Shown: positions 33,250 through 44,862, counted from the first letter of the stretch. The stretch: 64,000 bases of DNA from Xiphydria camelus (GCA_963678675.1 OY783193.1:23243309-23307308), one strand, 5' to 3'. Notes: a model not told the origin generated them from the letters alone. Numbers and translations are program-made.

Positions 33250-35275
33250 TGAATACACGATATTTGTTGTTTAAGATTGATTTATTGTGTTACATATGAA
33301 CCGTTCTGCTCTATTACCTTCTTCCATCTCTCAGGAAGCCTCATTATGCTCTCTTTCCAAAATTGTTGAGGCTTACTTGCAAAATATTCATCAAGGTGCG
33401 TTTTTATTTCGTTTACGGATTTGAAACATTTACCACGGAGAGAATTTTGTAACGAGATAAACAAGTAATAATCGGATGGAGCAAGGTCTAGGGAGTACGG
33501 AGGATAGGGTAGAACATCCCAATCAAACTGCAATAGTTTTTGTCTTACGGTCATCGCAACATGCGGTCTTGCGTTGTCGTAATGTATGTAAAACGACGCC
33601 TCGTCGGTTCACCAATTCTGACCGTTTTTCTGCTATGGCGTCTTTCAACTGATCGAGTTGATTACAATACTTGTCAGAATTGATCGTGTCACCTTAAGGA
33701 AGGAGCTCATAGTAAATTACACCTTTCCAGTCCCACCAAATGCACAAAAGAACTTTCTTCGGATGAAGTCCAGGCTTCGCAACAATTGAAGGTGTATTTG
33801 CCTTACCAACCCAAGCCCGTGCGTTTCGAAGACCAAGTGCGTTTTCGATACACATTTTCATATAAAATCCAAGTCTCGTCTCCAGTGACAAGACTCTTTA
33901 AGAAAGGATTTCTTTCATATCGCTGAAGAAGCAAATCGCACGTAGAGACGTGGTCCATAAGGTTGGTCTTCGTCAATAGGCGTGGAACCCAAACTTCACA
34001 CTTATTCACATATCCCATCTTGATTAAATGCTTACCCACAGGTAGCACACTAACGTCGAAATGACGTTTTTTGAAGGTCAGTTCTGACGTCAGATGACGG
34101 AAAATATGACGTCATTTTAACGTCGCAAAGACGGTCTAATTGCACATCCACACGACGTCAGAAAAATCACGTCATAATGACGTCCTACCGTACGTTGTGA
34201 CGACGTAAAAAATGACGATTCTAAAAGGTTAGGTCTGACGTATATCTTTTCATCGTGAGCGGTCACCCATCCAACTACTATCCGCACTTTTTGCTGCTTA
34301 ACTTCGTTGATCGGTCGGTGTCCCCGAGTCCTCATCTGCTGCACGCTCCTGTGGTTAACAATATTATTACTATTGGTGTTCATATGAAGTTTGATGAATA
34401 ACTGTATGTTGCTTTTCCAGTCAATAAGAAAGAGTTTGAATAAATAAGATTTTATAATTGTATTATTCTTTTCTCAACATTTTTCTAAATTTACGATTTT
34501 ATCTTTTGATAAATATTCTTGCATAGACGCAACATGATATTAATAAATAAATAAACACATATGAATGTTTATTCATCCTACATTAATTGATTGTCTTTCA
34601 TTTACTTTAATAATATGTGCTTTTTAATAAATAGTATAGATTATAATTTGCTCAACATACTCTGGAGACTCGAAATCAAATAATTTATTGATTTAATAAT
34701 TAAACAAATTACATTTTTTGTCCATTTATTCACAAATAAATTTTCAAGTCCCTATATATGCAGGAGACCGAAATTTTTCTAAGTCTCGTTCGTCATTAAA
34801 AATGACGGAAAAGTTCCGTCAAAAAGACGTTGAATTTTGACGTCCAAGGAACGTTGTAAATATGACGTCCCGGAGACGTTAATATTACGACAACTGATGT
34901 CTGAAACCCTATACTGACCAAAAAATGACGTCTGAGACGTTATTCTAACGTCAGTGTGCTATCTGGGTATATACCGTTGTCCTGGGAATGTTGGTGGCAT
35001 CCACTATCTCGCGCACACTCTATCGCAGATTTTCAGCGAGCATACTCTTAAATAAGGTCCGTGTCCATTGTTGCTGGGCGGCCGCTGCGGTCTTCATCTT
35101 TCAAGTCGAAATTGCCAGCTCTAAATTTTTTTAATGAACTGCGGATGGTTCTACTAGTCGTAGTACTATCCCCGTAAACGGTGCAAATCTCGTTTGCAGT
35201 GTCCTTTACACTATTGCCTTTCTTAAAGCAATGAAGCATAACATGCCGAAAATGCTTCTTTTGGCTATCCATATT
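33250..35275 (-). pseudogene. mariner transposase gene split by the ACGTC element
   Basis: From 35275 downward: an N-terminal helix-turn-helix region (KKHFRHVMLHCFKKGNSVKD, FRAGNFDLKDEDRSGRP), then MDTDLI and a stop, a second helix-turn-helix ending IPRTTVY, then the insertion 34035-34967. The frame resumes at KHLIKMGYVNKCEVWVPRLL, TGDETWILYEN (first catalytic D), CIWWDWKGVIYYELLP in a shifted frame, and finally YSLDLAPSDYYLF (third catalytic D), ending at the stop codon at 33282. Mariner enzymes cut and paste at TA. The HDNARPH-type block carrying the second D is garbled. Several shifts and stops make it inactive. Confidence 0.8.
34035..34967. mobile_element. ACGTC-rich terminal-repeat element, copy B
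   Basis: Ends CCCACAGGTAGCACAC and the complement of GTGTGCTATCTGGG, flanked by TA (34033-34034, 34968-34969). Removing it with one TA rejoins the mariner codons for VYKHLIK, which proves insertion into the mariner. ACGTC/GACGT repeats fill both ends; the centre is A/T-rich and matches copy A at 13300-15102. Confidence 0.85.
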
Positions 35276-35748
35276 GAACAGAGTAGAAAAAAATCTTAAA
35301 GGGACTTTGTCACTAACGAAATGTACTGCGAAAGAGTTCTGGAGCGACTGAAACCGATCCCATAAACAGCTTATAGATAAGCCCGCATGTTTATATAAAC
35401 ATAGCCGGCTGGAGTTATTCATAGCGTGGCGCAAGCGACTTCAGACCTTTTCTATTTTCCTCGCCGTGTCCATAACCTTCCAATTAGAATCTTGAAATTG
35501 CCTTCATTAGACAGAGAAAATTACAATCTACAAAATGACACCAAGATCAGCTCCCCATCCCCACTCAAACGCCCAGGGGTCGAGACCGAATATTTGTTAC
35601 ATTTGAAGATTCGTGCACTCCTACCTTAGAACACCGATTCCTTAAACATTTCCAATGTTAAAAGTGGTTGTCTTGACACAGAATGCTCCATATACGAAGC
35701 GGGAATGTATTGAGACAGGGCTATACGGATCTGTGTGGTTGTGGTGCA
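35276..35748. other. Flank between mariner and Kolobok elements
   Basis: Holds the probable 5' end of the mariner (up to about 35434) and then sequence without a recognised gene or repeat. Confidence 0.35.
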
Positions 35749-35752
35749 TTAA

Positions 35753-37344
35753 GGGGTTATACTACGCAGCAAATTTTTTTTTGCAATATTTTTATTGGCT
35801 TAAATGATGCATACACTATTCAAGAATGATATGCAAACACTATTTTGTCGGGGAAAATTCAATAAACGATTTTTAACAAGATAACTTCGAGCGCTCCTAA
35901 ACGTTTAAAAAGGCCGCTCACCTGCGCGCGGTATTCAAGATGCCAAGCCGTATGGTAATTTTGCTGTTAACAAGAAAGAATGTATTGGACATATACAAAA
36001 AAGACTTGGAACGAGACTGCGTAATTTAAAAAAAGAAGTTAAAATCTTGGAGGTCGAGGCAAGTTGACTGGTAAATTGATCGATGAATTAAGTGTGTATT
36101 ATGGTCTCGCTATACGTCGAAATACAGATTCAGTGGAGAACATGCGCAACGAGATCTATGCTACATTATACCATAAAATATCTACAGATGAAAAGCCTCA
36201 ACACGAAAAGTGTTCGGTAGGAAAAGATTCTTGGTGTGCTTGACAAAGAGCGAAAGCCTCGCATACTCTCGATGCATATACTCACAAACCGGCCATTGGC
36301 AATGCAAGTTTTCGATGCCGTTCAGAAAATTTATGAAGATTTGACAAGAGACGATCTTCTTTCTCGTTGCTTAGGAGATTTCACTCAAAATGCTAATGAA
36401 AGCCTCAATGCCGTCATTTGGACTATTGTGCCAAAAGCAATTTCCAGCGGTAAAGCAGTGGTTGATATCGCCACTGACATTGCTGCCATAACATACAACG
36501 ATGGTTTTCGAGGACTTTTAGATGTCATGAGCACACCTCAGCTGAGGATCAGTTCTGAATTATACAATTTTATCATGGAAACTGATGAACGTTGAGTAAA
36601 AGCCGCAAACCGCTCAGCATTAAAATATCGAAAAAGCGCTCGGAAGGACCTTACATCGCTCAGAAAAGAAGCAGAAAAGCAAAATGAATGCTTGAAAGGA
36701 CAGTTATATGGTGCTGGGATAGCAGAGTAAAGGTAAAAAAATTGCTAAGCCGATATTTTAAATATTTCATATAGTAAATACGTTTTGAAACTTTAAATTC
36801 GTTTTTCTCAAAACTACATTTTTCAAAACTGCGTACACTGTAACTCGCTCAATTTTTGTCGGATTCACTTGAAATTTTAACTGTAACTTCTTAGATAAAT
36901 TATCTAGGGAAGTACACACGCTTTTTAAGATTGATAAATAATTAAAATTGTTATTAACAATTTAAAGTCGATTTTTAGCGAAAAAATGAAAAAAAAAAGT
37001 TCAAACTGAAGCCAATTTGCGAATTTTCGATTAAAATGTATAATCGTGGGTACTTCCCTAGCAAAACTAATGTAGATTAACGACAAACTTTTTTTTTTGC
37101 TCTAGGTGCTGTTCGGAGAATGTTATGATGTACGCAGATTCGCTCCTCGGAAAAAACACATGTTCCGTTTACAACTTTCCAAGACGCCATTTTGAATCAA
37201 AAGTTACAATAAAATTTTTTTTATATACCTCAAAACATGTATAATAAAGCCTCAAAATTTCATTTTCATCCATTGAATAGTTTTCAAGAAAAAAATTCCC
37301 AAAGAAAAGGTTCATTTTTCAGTGCGCCTGGGTAGTATAACCCC
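35753..37344 (+). mobile_element. Kolobok-type DNA transposon, TTAA duplication
   Basis: Inverted ends GGGGTTATACTAC flanked by TTAA at 35749-35752 and 37345-37348. The interior has a transposase relic of the Mutator-like (PF20700-type) domain found in Kolobok elements. TTAA targeting distinguishes it from canonical MULEs, which duplicate 8-11 bp. The 3' half is A/T-rich and non-coding. Confidence 0.7.
35939..36729 (+). pseudogene. Kolobok / Mutator-like domain transposase fragment
   Basis: Motifs in order: DAKPYGNFAVNKKEC, HIQKRLGTRLRNLKKEV, GKLTGKLIDELSVYYGLAIR, then DSWC, CLGDFTQNANESLNAVIWTI (36370-36430) and a basic tail ending YGAGIAE. This is the C-terminal part of the transposase domain common in arthropod Kolobok elements, a DDE nuclease. 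There is a one-base loss near 36045, a nonsense TGA at 36241-36243 where a tryptophan is expected, and another shift near 36300. The uninterrupted 119-codon segment starts at 36236. N-terminus missing. Inactive. Confidence 0.7.
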
Positions 37345-37558
37345 TTAAGAAAATATGAAATATTTTTTGCTAAAAAATTTATTTCTGTTTTGTTCCGCAA
37401 AGAGTTACGAAAAATATTCAAAAGAAGCTTCAATGAGCAAATTTTAGAAGCTTTTTCCTGCCGAAATGAAATTTTTTTATACCCCTCCCCCCCATGCCCC
37501 TAGGTGGTGGTGCCTGTAGGTGGTGAGATGGGCGATAGTACTACCTTAAACCCTTTAA

Positions 37559-37884
37559 CCTTTTCGACCCGAGCGGGACATATGCTGTCCCAGGCGGGAG
37601 AATTTCTAAGTTTACGGCTGGGACAGCATATGTCCCAGTTACTGAAAAGTATCTAGGAACAAAAAATAACACCAAATTACGTCTCGAAACGCATGAACCC
37701 ATGAATTTCTCATCTCAATCGTTCCCCAGTGATCAAACAAGCGACAACCGCCAATATTGTTCAGTTGTTGACTCTTACTTTGACAGAAAAGTTATTTCAT
37801 CGTAATAAAATCGCTTGGAGGAGAAGTAACTATTCCCGGTAATGGGGCGCACTGTGAGCTCCGATTTTCCTCGGGTCGAAAGGG
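37559..37884. mobile_element. piggyBac-type MITE, TTAA duplication
   Basis: Ends CCTTTTCGACCCGAG and the complement CCCTTTCGACCCGAG, flanked by TTAA at 37555-37558 and 37885-37888. A subterminal palindrome GGGACAGCATATGTCCC follows. 326 bp, no ORF. Confidence 0.85.
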
Positions 37885-38242
37885 TTAATGAAATGTCCCC
37901 GAAAGGTACTGAAAGTGCCAACTTCGAAAAAAAACTCTAGGCGTGGCATGCAAAAAAAGGAGGCTGGGGTGTAAGTACACCCCACGTGAGCAACGAAGGG
38001 TTAATTATTATTGCTAATCTCCCAAAGATTGTATTGTTGTTTAGTGATCCATTATATGTAATACGAACTGTGAAAGACTAATATTGTAAGTAGTACGCGA
38101 ATGGTCTTTATACTTTTTACAACCTATTCAAAGTTTTTTAATTTATAATGTCCTCAAAACGTAAATTGAGTGCTGCGGAATGAGTTAAACTTGTTTATGA
38201 CTATAAAAACCTTAAAAACTACAGTACTGTAGCACGATTATA

Positions 38243-38692
38243 CAGTGTGTATCAGTCAAATGGAATAAATTCGATAATAAATAAATGGGGGCGTGTTCGA
38301 AAAAACGCTCGGACACGTCGATTTGTATTTTTAAGTCAGCGAAGTCGAGGAGTTTAGTTTTGTATAAAATAGGTTTCTTTTTTTAATGTTAATTTTTGCA
38401 ATAAATCTGAAAACACTTAATATTTTCGAAACAGTTGAAGATAAGTATAGGACATTGTACATGAAATATGTCTAGAATTTTCTGAAGAATCCAAAAATTA
38501 AATAATATACAGGGTGTTGCATTTAAAATAAGAAAGTTGGTATTGGCCACTGTTACATGACACAACCTGTATAAAAAGTTTTTGTTGAAAAAAATGCGCA
38601 ACTGAAAATACCTATCGATGTGTTCGAGCGTTTTTTCGAACACACCCCATTTATTTATTATTGAATTTATTCCATTTGGCTGATACACACTG
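38243..38692. mobile_element. 450-bp MITE in the Tc1 gene, TA duplication
   Basis: Ends CAGTGTGTATCAGTCAAATG and its complement, flanked by TA at 38241-38242 and 38693-38694. Arms include GTGTTCGAAAAAACGCTCG. Dropping it with one TA makes the Tc1 frame run R-L-Y-R, so the insertion point is exact. Confidence 0.85.
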
Positions 38693-39645
38693 TATAGAAT
38701 AAGTCCAGAAGGTGTTAGAAAAATAGTTTTAAAAAATGAAATAGAGTTAGCATTTGCAGATTTAGCTCGTTCGGGCCGTCCAAAAGTCACTACTCCAAAG
38801 ACCGATCGGTTGATAGTACGACCTTGCAAGAAGAATCCTCAAATAACAACCGAGGAGATTCGAGAAAAATTTGTAGAAAGCGATACTGAGATCTCCGAAA
38901 GTACAGTACTAAGACGTATTCACTCTGCCGACTTCAAAAGTATGGTAGCAAGAAAGAAACCATTATAACATTCTATTCATAAAAAAACAACGATTGGAGT
39001 TTTGTCAAAAATACGTCGACAAAAGAGTGGATTTTTGGAAACGCGTAAGTTTCAGCGACGAATCTAAATTCGAACTATTCGAGAATCATCGCAAGAAAGT
39101 GGTTTGGCGATGTGTAGGTGATAATCCTTTTCAAGACCAATATTTGCAACCGACCGTGAAATATGGTAGTGGTGGTATAATGGTTTGGGGATGTTTTTCT
39201 TGGTACGAGGTGGGATAACTGCACATAATTGATGGTATAATGACAGCACAGAAATACTGTGAAATTTTAGAAAAACATTTGTCTCAATCAGCTGAAGCTA
39301 TTGGCGATTCCAGCTATTGACCATGACATCTGGTGGCAGAATCTAGAACTAGTCTATTTGGGTTCCAGATTTAAACAATCGTGGCTTTTGCATGATGTGT
39401 GGTTTGCATCTTTGGTTATGGAACCAGTAACTGTGTGTGGCGGAGAAGATAAAGCTGATGTTTGCAACACTAGAGTATAAATTATCCACGAACCCGGCCA
39501 GAAATTTGGCTTGACATGCCTGTTGTCACATCAGGCCCGGGTAAGGCATACGCACGGCATGCCGGATCCGGTTTGCCATGGCTGCGCCGTACCCGGCCCG
39601 GGTAAGGCATACACACGGCATGCCGGATCCGGTTTGCCGTGGCTG

Positions 39646-40726
39646 CACTGAAAAAAAAAGATTAAAATTTATTCTGTTAGAAGGATAACACAGGCACACA
39701 AAAAAAAGGCCTTGTTCCCGGAACCAGACTAGTATATCTTTATGTTTTTGGGGTCGCTGAATCCGAATCCGGTGTCCGTTTGTCTCCATCACGTCACATT
39801 TTTTTTAATCTCAAAAAACCATCAATAGATCATGATTTTCAAAAAGTTAATGGACTTAAACCAAATTCGCTATAGGGGTTTTTTGGGTCGCTGATCACGA
39901 ATCTGAAATAGGATTTCAAAAATGCAAAATGGCGGATCCAATATGGCGGACGAGATTTTTGAAAATCGACGGATTCATGCCGAATTTGGTACAAGGCGGT
40001 TTTTTGGGTCGCTGATCATGAATCTGAAGTCAGATTTAAAAAATTCAAGATGGCGGATCCAATATGGAGGATGAGATTTTCGAAAATCCACGGATTCATG
40101 CCAAATTTGGTATAGGTTTTTTTTTTCGATAGCTAATGACGAATATGAAGTTATATTTACAAAAATTCAAAATTTTCGAAAATCTTGTCCTCCATATTGG
40201 ATCCGCCATCTTGAATTTTTAAAATCTGACTTCAGATTCATGATCAGCGACCCAAAAAACCTCCTTATACCAAATTCGGCATGAATCCGTCGATTTTCAA
40301 AAATCTCGTCCGCCATATTGGATCCGCCATCTTGAATTTTTGAAATCTGATTTCAGATTCATGATGAGCGACCCAAAAAACCCCTTATAGCGAATTTGGT
40401 TTAAGTCCATTCACTTTTTGAAAATCATGATCTATTGATGGTTTTTTGAGATTAAAAAAAAATGTGACGTGATGGAGACAAACGGACACCGGATTCGGAT
40501 TCAGCGACCCCAAAAACATAAAGATATGCTGGTCTGGTTCTGGGAATAAGACTTTTTTTTTTGTGTGTGCCTGTGTAATCTGAGTACGAAAGGTAAAACA
40601 GATCAAAAATTATCCTTCCAGTGTATAAAATTTTACCTTCCTTAGAATAATTTTCGATCCACTTTACCTTTCGTACTCAGATTATCTTTCTAACAGAATA
40701 ATTTTTAATCTTTTTTTTTCTCAGTG
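39646..40726. mobile_element. CACTGAAAAAAAAAG MITE
   Basis: CACTGAAAAAAAAAGATTAA and its complement end this fold-back; the arms also share ATTCTGTTAGAA. It interrupts the 61-bp repeat array and is itself interrupted by the ACACAG element. A small hairpin (AATCTGAGTACGAAAGGTAAA arms) lies at 40576-40684. Confidence 0.65.
39688..40576. mobile_element. ACACAG-family MITE, copy 3
   Basis: ACACAGGCACAC and its complement flank arms nearly identical to those of 17704-18598 (ATTGGATCCGCCAT blocks). It is the innermost of the nested insertions within the Tc1 gene. Confidence 0.75.
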
Positions 40727-41129
40727 TGCGCGGTATCCGGCCCGGGTAAGGCATACGCACGGCTTGCCGGATCCGGTTTGCCGTGGCTGCGCCGTACCCG
40801 GCCCTGATCAGGCATACGCACGGCATGCCGGATCCGGTTTCGGCCCTGATGTGACAACGCGTTACATGCTTGATCAGGGCCGGGTAAGGTTGCCTGACAA
40901 GGGCCTGACTTTCAAGATCAGGCTGCCTGTTCCGGCCCTGATGTGACAAGTATTGAAATTTCTGGGGTCGGGAAGATTCATATTTTTCTTCAGTCACAGT
41001 TCCACACAAAATCACGTGCTTTGCTTGGAGCACTTCTTCATCTTCACAGAAGTTCCTCGAATCTGCGTTACACTTTCCGTAATTAAATATAGTTTTTAAT
41101 TTTAAACACGACATATTCTAATAATAGTA

Positions 41130-41130
<1 letters not shown>

Positions 41131-41175
<45 letters not shown>
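41131..41175. repeat. (GT)n microsatellite
   Basis: Uninterrupted TG dinucleotides over about 45 bp. Confidence 0.95.
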
Positions 41176-41176
<1 letters not shown>

Positions 41177-41662
41177 GTAATATAACAAAAATGTTGAAAA
41201 GAACGCAAACACCGGTAACAGACTACAGCTGTGCAATGGTTGTTTACAAAATGAACCCAAATAGGATGGCCATTTGCATAACTACTGTGGTGCCACCATC
41301 GGTAGTTTAAATCGCCAATGGGATTTGATAACGATTTCATTTTCCAACATGACAATGACCTTAAACATACGGCTCGAAAAACAAAGAAATATTTACAAGA
41401 TAATAACATAAATGTACTTGACTGGCCTTCAATGTCACTTTACCTTAACCCTATACAAAATTTGTGGGATGAATTAGATCGTAAGATCCCGAAATCTTCA
41501 CGCAGCAATAAGACCACGCTTCAAGTAGCTATCCAAGAACAGTGGTCGAAATTATCACCAAACATTCTACAAAAATTAGTGGAATCGATGCTTCGGCGAC
41601 TCGCAGCTGTTTTACAAAACAAAGGCGGACACACCAAATATTAGTCGATATCTTTCTGTCTT

Positions 41663-41860
41663 GATGTGAAACATCTAATAGCGCGTTACGGCGCTGAGAA
41701 CGGCTGTTAGCCGAGCGATTCCTGGCGTCGCAGGCATGGCAGCCACAAAACTCGGGACGCATCGACTCTCTCCGCCACAACTCGGCGGTCCCCTTTCCCC
41801 GAGTGCTAGCTTCAGACTTACTACTACACGCTCACTGTATCGGTGTACGAAGCAGGACGG
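41663..41860 (+). repeat. Helentron-like 5' segment
   Basis: Starts with GATGTGAAACATC at 41664, 20 bp after the Tc1 stop codon, and matches the outer parts of 11613-12725 (which has an insertion). It ends near the TATTGGG element. Confidence 0.45.
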
Positions 41861-41869
41861 AGCGTTCTC

Positions 41870-42428
41870 TATTGGGATCTGACATGGGGGAGGAGCTCTC
41901 TTCGAAAAGTTAAATATGGCCGAAGTCAGTATACTGCCAACATAGAGTGTATGGGAGTGTAGTTATTATTTAATTATTATTTATTGTTTCGGCACGCGCA
42001 GGGCTTCGTGAACCCTTCCCAACTTTCACCAGACTCGCGAGAGGACATGGACACCCTTTGCCCTCCGTTATCGTCCATGGTTGACCTCCCATAAATTCAG
42101 CCTTCGAGACGCGCATATGCCTGTCCCTTGACCGCATCACGGGACGTCAACGTATCTGAGCATCTCCCCGGAGTTTTTCTCACGTTTTTACTCTTCCACT
42201 TTCTCGAAACTTTCTTCTCGCATCGTGAATTGGAAAAAGAAACCGCCCTTGTACCGAAGCGTACCCCTTCCTTTCGAGCCCCTTGCGAGCTTAATATTAA
42301 TATTAATAATAATAGCTTGGGTACATTAATCCAATGCCAGTCACTCGCTAAACCCACTAAACGGTATATTAGGAATAGTTTTACTTTTCGCCACCAGACG
42401 GCGTATCGAGACATGTCAGATCCCAATA
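41870..42428. mobile_element. TATTGGGATCTGACATG-ended MITE
   Basis: TATTGGGATCTGACATG and its exact complement bound about 560 bp. The interior has open frames but no protein I recognise. Target duplication not evident. Confidence 0.6.
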
Positions 42429-42532
42429 GGGCTCGTGCATGCCCGAGTGGTGGAGCGGCAGTAGGCAATACTCAGTGCTACAGTGGCCGTCAACAGCATT
42501 AAATACGTTACAAAGTGTGCCTTTATACAGGA

Positions 42533-42886
42533 TTTCCCGCGCAGAATCAACCAGTTGCAGGGACCTTGAAATTTACCTTCGGCCGGGCTTGGTCGGTACT
42601 CGAGTCATTTATACCGATAGAAGTCGAGTCGGTAGTTAAGTTGGTGTCAATTCGGGAGATCGAAGCATCTAACCTCAAAATCGTGAATTTGTGAATAATG
42701 GAAATTACTCACTATTATTCACAAATTCACGATTTCGAGGTTAGACACTTCGATCTCCCGAATTGACACCAACTCTAACTACCGACTAGACTTCTATCGG
42801 CATAAATGACTCGAGTACCGACCAAGCCCGGCCGAAGGTAAATTTCAAGGTCCCTGCAACTGTGCGATTCTACGCGGGACATTTTG
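42533..42886. repeat. 350-bp palindrome
   Basis: Arms of about 170 bp meet near 42710 (AATGGAAATTACTCACTATT spacer). The arm block GTCAATTCGGGAGATCGAAG also occurs at 20655 and in 47600-48200, so this is a family of palindromes. Confidence 0.85.
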
Positions 42887-42888
42887 TA

Positions 42889-43073
42889 CACCCAGCATCT
42901 CAGATTCTGTAGCTAATGACTTTCTAAAATGTCATTTTTAAACATACTAGCCAACGAACAATTACTTCTCATGCCCTCATTAGCTAAGGTGGCGTTTATC
43001 ATCATCATTGATTAGTACGTTTAAAAATAACATTTAAAAAATTCTTCAGTGACAGAATCCGAGACGCCGGGTG
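42889..43073. mobile_element. CACCC-family MITE
   Basis: CACCCAGCATCTC and the complement of GAGACGCCGGGTG, flanked by TA (42887-42888, 43074-43075). Same family as 13506-13720. Confidence 0.75.
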
Positions 43074-43717
43074 TACATAGTGAAGTATATAAATAAATTA
43101 TTTATAGAAATATCGAAAAGTTGATCTGTTTCGGATTCATTCCAATTAACGAAAATTTCCTTTGTGAAACCGTGAGGACGAGAGGAAAAGATCTATCTGA
43201 CGAGAATCATGTGAGAAATGTTGTTAAAATACAACGATCCGGCGAATGCTCCATAATTATAGGCAGAGTGCTGCCGCAAACAAGTAGCAATGAATCAAAA
43301 TATAAAGTAGATTTAAAAGTATGCCATATACTTCTTCTTTTCAGTGCGATTTTTGAACCCTACTATGCAATACGATAGTCTCGACTTCGGCATAATGAAA
43401 AACAACCTTTCATTTATATGATTTGTTACTAATTCTCACAAAATATTAACTTTCCCTATGTACCGTGTAGAAAGTGTGTGACGTTACGTCACGTTTTCGT
43501 AGAGCGACAGTTCTTTGGACAAGTCTGCATGAAGTGAGGACCGTCATATTTTCCGCTAAAGAACGCGGGCTGTTCAAAGGGCTCTCAAATTCAAAACTCG
43601 TGTACTAGAAACTCTCGCTATTAGCATATCTCTTTCTTACTGCGTATGCTCTTGTAGAACAAAGGTCACTCGAGGGACGAGATGGGGTATGTAAGGGGGG
43701 GTATGGTCTAAAAATCA
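43074..43717. other. Unassigned stretch
   Basis: An 85-codon plus frame at 43121-43378 is unrecognised. GACAGTTCTTTG at about 43506 echoes 10392. Otherwise nothing seen. Confidence 0.3.
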
Positions 43718-44289
43718 ATTTTTGAAGTGAAACTTCTTATGTCTCGGTTGCTGTTTTGGTTGCTGCTGTCGGGGTAAAATCGAGCGTTACGCTCAAGCGT
43801 TAGAAAAAAGGGGCGGCGAACTGTGAGCAGCGGTGGGGAGTCGAAGTGGAGAGGGGAGGCTTATGACGCGGTAGCTGCCGTCGGGGTAAAATCGAGCGTT
43901 ACGCTCACGCGTTAGAAAAATCGATAGCGAACTGTACGGTGGTGAATCGAACTTCGATTCACTCGGGGAGCTCCGTGACGGCTCGGTGATCTTCGGCATC
44001 AGCTGCAACTCGAGGCTAGCGATGGCGTATGACCTACGTAGCAAAGATGCCGTATTGGGTGTAGGCATTTAAAACGTATTATCATTTTGATTAGATTCAA
44101 TGTGTTACAATTAACTGCGTGAGATCTGTAACTGCAAACAGACGACAAAGTGAGAGCATGGAGAGAAATAAGAAAAAAAATGACACCGAGCGTGTACCAC
44201 GTGGAAAACGAAAGCGTGAAAAGGATACGTTATCATTAAATAGTTTGGAAACGATGCCAGAGCGACTAACAAATTTGTTAATAGATCAA

Positions 44290-44333
44290 CATAAAGTGGG
44301 AATATATTTACTAAATTGGCAAAGTTTGAAAGC

Positions 44334-44383
<50 letters not shown>

Positions 44384-44729
44384 TCGAATACAAAAATTCA
44401 AGAGATGTCACTACATTTATTCACGAGGTATTGCTTCCTTATATAAAGAGGGGTGCTGCGATATTTTAAAAAATTGGGGCGAACTTCCAATGATACTGAG
44501 TGGCGATTTTAATGTCAATTTCTCAGCAGCAGAAGCTCAACCATTAATTGATTTCTTGACAGATGAATTCGGATTAACGTTACAAAGTAATAAGGATCAT
44601 TGTACGACAAGGGGTGGTACGACAATTGATGCCGTATTTAGCAGGAATCTGCAGAATTTAACATCATTTACTTACGTATCTTATTTTAGTTATCATAAGC
44701 CTATTGTATCGATTTTGGATGTAAAATAG
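44290..44729 (+). pseudogene. Helentron-associated EEP endonuclease remnant
   Basis: VGIYLLNWQSLKAH (start of an endonuclease/exonuclease/phosphatase fold) is followed by a (TA)n expansion that replaced the middle of the domain. In a different frame come FIHEVLLPYIKRG, then PMILSGDFNVNFSAAEA (catalytic GDFN), TTIDAVFSRN and FSYHKPIVSIL, where Y-H-K-P corresponds to the terminal SDH block with the D changed. EEP endonucleases are carried by Helentrons and by LINEs; the T^T/CTAG ends of the host element decide for a Helentron. The catalytic histidine is kept, the preceding aspartate not. Broken by deletion and frameshift. Confidence 0.7.
44337..44381. repeat. (TA)n microsatellite
   Basis: About 22 TA units within the endonuclease relic; it encodes the repeated Tyr-Ile seen in open frames there. 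Confidence 0.95.
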
Positions 44730-44846
44730 CACAAAATAAAATGAATATTGTTCCGGTAATTTACTTTTCCTAGTTAACGATAAAATGATTTTTATTATCC
44801 GATATTATACTACATATTAATACAATTAAGAAGTTTCACTTCTATC

Positions 44847-44862
44847 GCGTGGAGCTCCACGC
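44847..44862 (+). other. Helitron 3' terminal hairpin
   Basis: GCGTGGAGCTCCACGC is a perfect palindrome ending 3 bp before CTAG. In Helitrons this structure marks the transposition stop. Confidence 0.75.

Larger units (their letters stand above)
39496..40972. mobile_element. TTGTCACATCAGG element with a 61-bp GC-rich repeat
   Basis: CAGAAATTT and TTGTCACATCAGG at the left (39523) face CCTGATGTGACAA (40845, and again 40934) and AAATTTCTGG. Between them a 61-bp unit (GGTAAGGCATACGCACGGCA, CCGGATCCGGTTTGCCGTGG) occurs at 39539, 39600, 40744 and about 40805, so two units lie on each side of the nested MITE at 39646-40726. Confidence 0.6.
39301..41312. mobile_element. Outer insertion in Tc1 with GGCGATT ends
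   Basis: GGCGATT at the left and AATCGCC at the right, followed inward by diverged inverted blocks (TGGTGGCA, CTATTTGGGTTC, TTTGCA). It interrupts Tc1 between the IG and FDND codons. The superfamily is not clear. A (GT)n run and further nested elements fill it. Confidence 0.55.
38148..41644 (+). pseudogene. Tc1-like transposase gene interrupted by two insertions
   Basis: N-terminus at ATG 38148 (KRKLSAAE then TGA, NYSTVARLY), insertion 38243-38692, then GVRKIVLKNEIELAFADLAR, SGRPKVTT, KNPQITTEEIREKF and SESTVLRRIH (paired helix-turn-helix region), VSFSDESKFELF (first catalytic D), YGSGGIMVWGCFS; insertion 39301-41312; then FQHDNDLKHTARK (second D) and LNPIQNLWDEL. In Tc1 enzymes that last block reads NPIE, the third catalytic acid; here it is Q. 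The stop is at 41642-41644. It cuts and pastes at TA. Besides the insertions there is a TGA near codon 12 and a shift near 38965. Inactive. Confidence 0.8.

Noticed and set aside
32965..33258. Gly/Trp/Arg-rich repeat protein across the minisatellite
   Set aside because: The 22-bp unit is open in several frames on both strands; the peptide is a by-product of the repeat.
42128..42502. 124-codon plus frame and matching minus frame
   Set aside because: Lies across the end of the TATTGGG MITE; open on both strands and unrecognised.
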